Source: Streptomyces typhae (GTDB taxonomy: Bacteria; Actinomycetota; Actinomycetes; Streptomycetales; Streptomycetaceae). From it: a stretch of 64,000 bases of DNA. Position 1 is the stretch's first letter; each line of letters begins with the position of its first letter. Location: the NCBI RefSeq assembly GCF_009755605.1, contig NZ_WPNZ01000006.1, positions 62,001-126,000 on the forward strand. The letters run 5' to 3'. This document shows positions 61,915 through 64,000 of this stretch, piece after piece. The notes under the pieces are model-generated. The model searched no databases and was not told where the DNA came from. It was given only the letters and a program-made list of their open reading frames with translations. Made by a program: the position numbers and the translations under genes.

Positions 61915-62282
61915 GGGTCGCCTCCTGGAGGGTGGGCCCGGCCGGGCGGGCCGCCGAGACTTTCGCCCGCCGTCGCGGTGCGGGGCGAGCGTGATCACCG
62001 CATACCCATCGATCACGTCCTCCCACCCCTTTCGGGCGATCTTCTGTGCGGATGTGCGGACACGGCGGGTGTCGGCACACGCGGGCGGCGGATGCCGGGA
62101 TGACCGACGGCGGATGCCGGGACAACTGGACGGCGGATGCCGGCGGGCCGACGCGGCGGTGTCCCGGAGACCGGTGGCGCGTTGATCGGTCGACACTGCC
62201 GACTCGTCCCCTGTGCGGACCGGTTCGGGTACGGGCCCGCAGCCGTGAGCCCCCTGCGACCGGTGCCGCGGGAAGGAACCCC
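61915..62282. other. Intergenic region with three spaced 12-bp repeats
   Basis: These 368 bases between divergent genes show no coding sequence I can support. GGCGGATGCCGG occurs at 62087, 62109 and 62132 (22-23 bp apart, about two helix turns on the same face), about 140-195 bp before the GH43 start. A regulator array is possible. Confidence 0.6.
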
Positions 62283-63698
62283 ATGCGACGTCGTGTCGCG
62301 GCCTGCGGACTCACCGCCGCCGCCCTGATCCTGATGCCGGTCCTCGGCCAGGCGCAGGCGGGCCCCCGCCTCCCGGCCGCCGCCGCACGGGTGACGTCCG
62401 CGCCGCCGGCGTCCGCGCCGGTGGCGGCGGCCCCCGCCGACGGCCCCGTGCTCGACCGGAACTTCCCCGACCCCGACATCGTGAAGGTCGGCCCCACCTA
62501 CCACGCGTACGCCACCAACGGCGCCGGACAGCACATCCAGCACGCCACGTCCACCGACCTCACCCACTGGCGCGCCGACACCGCCGACGTCCTGCCCGCG
62601 CTCGGCGCCTGGGCCGTGCCCGACCGCGGCCTCGTGTGGGCGCCTGAGGTGTACGACAACGGCTCCGGTTTCACCATGCACTACACGGCCCACGACCGCG
62701 CGAGCGACCGGCAGTGCGTCGGCGTCGCGCTGGCGCCGTCACCGGACGGGCCGTTCCGGCCGGTCGGCGACGGACCGCTGATCTGCCCGGCCGCGGAGGG
62801 CGGCGCCATCGACGCGGCCTCCTACACGGAGGCCGGGCAGCGGTACGTGCTGTGGAAGAACGACGGCAACTGCTGCGGCCTCGGCGCCGACACCTGGCTG
62901 CGCCTCCAGCCGACGTCGTGGGACGGCACCCGCCTCACGGGCGCCGCCACCCGCCTCGTCAAGCAGGACAGGGAGTGGGAGGGCCCGCTGGTGGAGGCGC
63001 CGACCCTCGTCCGGCGCGGCGGCCGTCATGTCCTGTTCTACTCGGCCCACTTCTACAGCCGCGACCAGTACCGCACCGGGTACGCGGTCGCGGAGCGGCT
63101 CACCGGCCCGTACACCAAGGCCGCCGGGCCGCTGATGACGACGGCCGGTTTCTCCGGAGCGGTCCGCGGCCCCGGCGGCCAGGACGTGGTGACCGGCCCC
63201 GACGGCCGCGACCGCATCGTCTTCCACGGCTGGAACGCCGACTACACCCAGCGGTTCCTGTACGCCGCCGACCTCGCCTTCGCGGACGGCCGTCCGGTGG
63301 TGCGGGGCAGCAAGAGGTTCCACGAGGCGGAGGACGCCCGCGTCGGGCACGCCGTCGTCCGGGACGCCCCCCTCGCCTCGGGCGGCAGGGCGGTCGGCGG
63401 GATCGACCACGCCGACAGCCACGTCGAGTTCCGGGTCTTCGCCGCGTCGGCGGGCACGCACACGCTGTTCGTGCGCTACGGCAACGGCTCCCTGGACGGC
63501 GCGGGCGCCCCGGTCGCCGCCGCCCACCGGCTCACGGTGAACGGCGCGGCGGCCGGCGTCGTCCCCTACCCGCACACCGGCTGGGACCGCTGGCGGTCGA
63601 CGGCCGGAACTCCCCTGCTCCTGCGGGCGGGTTGGAACACCGTACGACTGGCCAAGGACGCCTACTACGCGGAACTGGACGGCGTGGACGTGGCCTGA
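62283..63698 (+). CDS. Secreted GH43 glycosidase with C-terminal carbohydrate-binding domain
   Basis: The 471-residue protein starts at ATG 62283 behind GGAA. A Sec signal peptide ends near residue 26. The five-bladed GH43 propeller begins with RNFPDPDIVKVGPTYHAYAT (catalytic base Asp); IDAASYTEAGQRYVLWKN and VEAPTLVRRGG give the pKa-tuning Asp and the acid Glu. The C-terminal ~130 residues (SKRFHEAEDARVGHAVV onward) form a CBM35/CBM6-like sandwich. Likely substrates are arabinose- or xylose-containing polymers. Confidence 0.9.
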   Translation: MRRRVAACGLTAAALILMPVLGQAQAGPRLPAAAARVTSAPPASAPVAAAPADGPVLDRNFPDPDIVKVGPTYHAYATNGAGQHIQHATSTDLTHWRADTADVLPALGAWAVPDRGLVWAPEVYDNGSGFTMHYTAHDRASDRQCVGVALAPSPDGPFRPVGDGPLICPAAEGGAIDAASYTEAGQRYVLWKNDGNCCGLGADTWLRLQPTSWDGTRLTGAATRLVKQDREWEGPLVEAPTLVRRGGRHVLFYSAHFYSRDQYRTGYAVAERLTGPYTKAAGPLMTTAGFSGAVRGPGGQDVVTGPDGRDRIVFHGWNADYTQRFLYAADLAFADGRPVVRGSKRFHEAEDARVGHAVVRDAPLASGGRAVGGIDHADSHVEFRVFAASAGTHTLFVRYGNGSLDGAGAPVAAAHRLTVNGAAAGVVPYPHTGWDRWRSTAGTPLLLRAGWNTVRLAKDAYYAELDGVDVA

Positions 63699-63952
63699 GC
63701 GGGCATGCCACACCGCGTGATCTCGGCTGAAATCCGCCGGTAGGCAGGCAAACATCGCGCGGGCACGATCATCGTATCGAGTTAATGTCGTCAGTTTTCC
63801 TTGGCCCGGCGGGCGAAGTGGCCACTAGGGTTCCCGTGGATCTGGACGGATTCCCGTCCGTATACGCCTATATCTCGTTTACCCCTGTTCCTTCCGTTGC
63901 CGGTGACGCGCACCTACACGCGTCACTCCGCCGAGCAAGGAGAGCTCGCCCG
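63699..63952. other. Promoter-like region before the last gene
   Basis: About 250 bases, relatively AT-rich at 63770-63880 (for example GAGTTAATGTCGTCAGTTTTCC), between the GH43 stop and the ATG at 63953. Probably the promoter and leader of the next gene. Confidence 0.5.
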
Positions 63953-64000
63953 ATGACTGTTGACTCGAGCCCGGAAACGCGAGTGGAGCCGCCGCGGCAG
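63953..64000 (+). CDS. Start of an unidentified gene (cut by window end)
   Basis: ATG 63953 has AAGGAG nine bases upstream. Only 16 residues are visible (MTVDSSPETRVEPPRQ). The N-terminus is hydrophilic and unspecific, so no function can be given. Confidence 0.55.
   Translation, partial: MTVDSSPETRVEPPRQ

Overview
The window is about 73% GC, with strong third-position GC bias, many GTG starts, ATGA/GTGA gene overlaps and Streptomyces-type families throughout (streptogrisin-like protease, DUF1206, MbtH, DmdR-type iron boxes, BlaA/BlaB pair). It is almost certainly chromosomal DNA of a Streptomyces. I see no rRNA, tRNA, CRISPR array, integrase, transposase or phage module. The genes are accessory metabolism, mostly intact, with two clear pseudogenes and many in-frame tandem repeats.

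Layout. 1-5.9 kb: the end of a RidA-like gene, a YbdK/GCS2-type carboxylate-amine ligase, a secreted beta-sandwich protein, a DUF1206 membrane protein, an RsbW-like ATPase and a secreted S1 protease behind a LacI-type palindrome. 6.0-9.1 kb: a four-gene minus-strand operon joined by 4-nt overlaps (60-aa peptide, unknown 280-aa protein, DUF6895-like protein, class-C beta-lactamase-fold hydrolase). I know of no described system with this make-up; it is the best candidate here for something new. 9.5-12.5 kb: cobalt ECF transporter cbiMNQO behind a cobalamin riboswitch.

12.7-23.5 kb: a collagen/hydroxyproline utilisation region. It has a GntR regulator, alpha-ketoglutarate-semialdehyde dehydrogenase, hydroxyproline 2-epimerase, a DHDPS-fold deaminase, a three-subunit D-hydroxyproline dehydrogenase, a broken aminopeptidase P and a secreted M9 collagenase. 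Three copies of a 12-bp motif lie upstream of its transcription units. 23.6-27.4 kb: an MMPL exporter, a LuxR-type remnant and a GT1 glycosyltransferase.

27.5-55.8 kb: a catecholate siderophore locus in two arms. The left arm has dhbA-C-E-B-ArCP, divergent from a fused FecCD permease and a Fes-type esterase. The right arm has an NRPS (C-A-PCP-C-A-PCP-TE), MbtH, an MFS exporter, an M20 amidohydrolase, a binding lipoprotein and an ATPase. Four 19-bp iron boxes tie the arms together. The second A domain has a Thr code and the first an acidic pocket fitting a basic residue, which fits a DHB-Arg-Thr siderophore of the griseobactin/streptobactin type. Between the arms (36.2-43.4 kb) lie seven genes with no evident siderophore role. 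55.9-64 kb: a repeat-expanded TetR gene, a fructosamine-kinase-like gene, a beta-lactamase locus like S. cacaoi blaL-blaA-blaB, a PIG-L deacetylase, a small conserved protein, a secreted GH43 enzyme and the start of one more gene.
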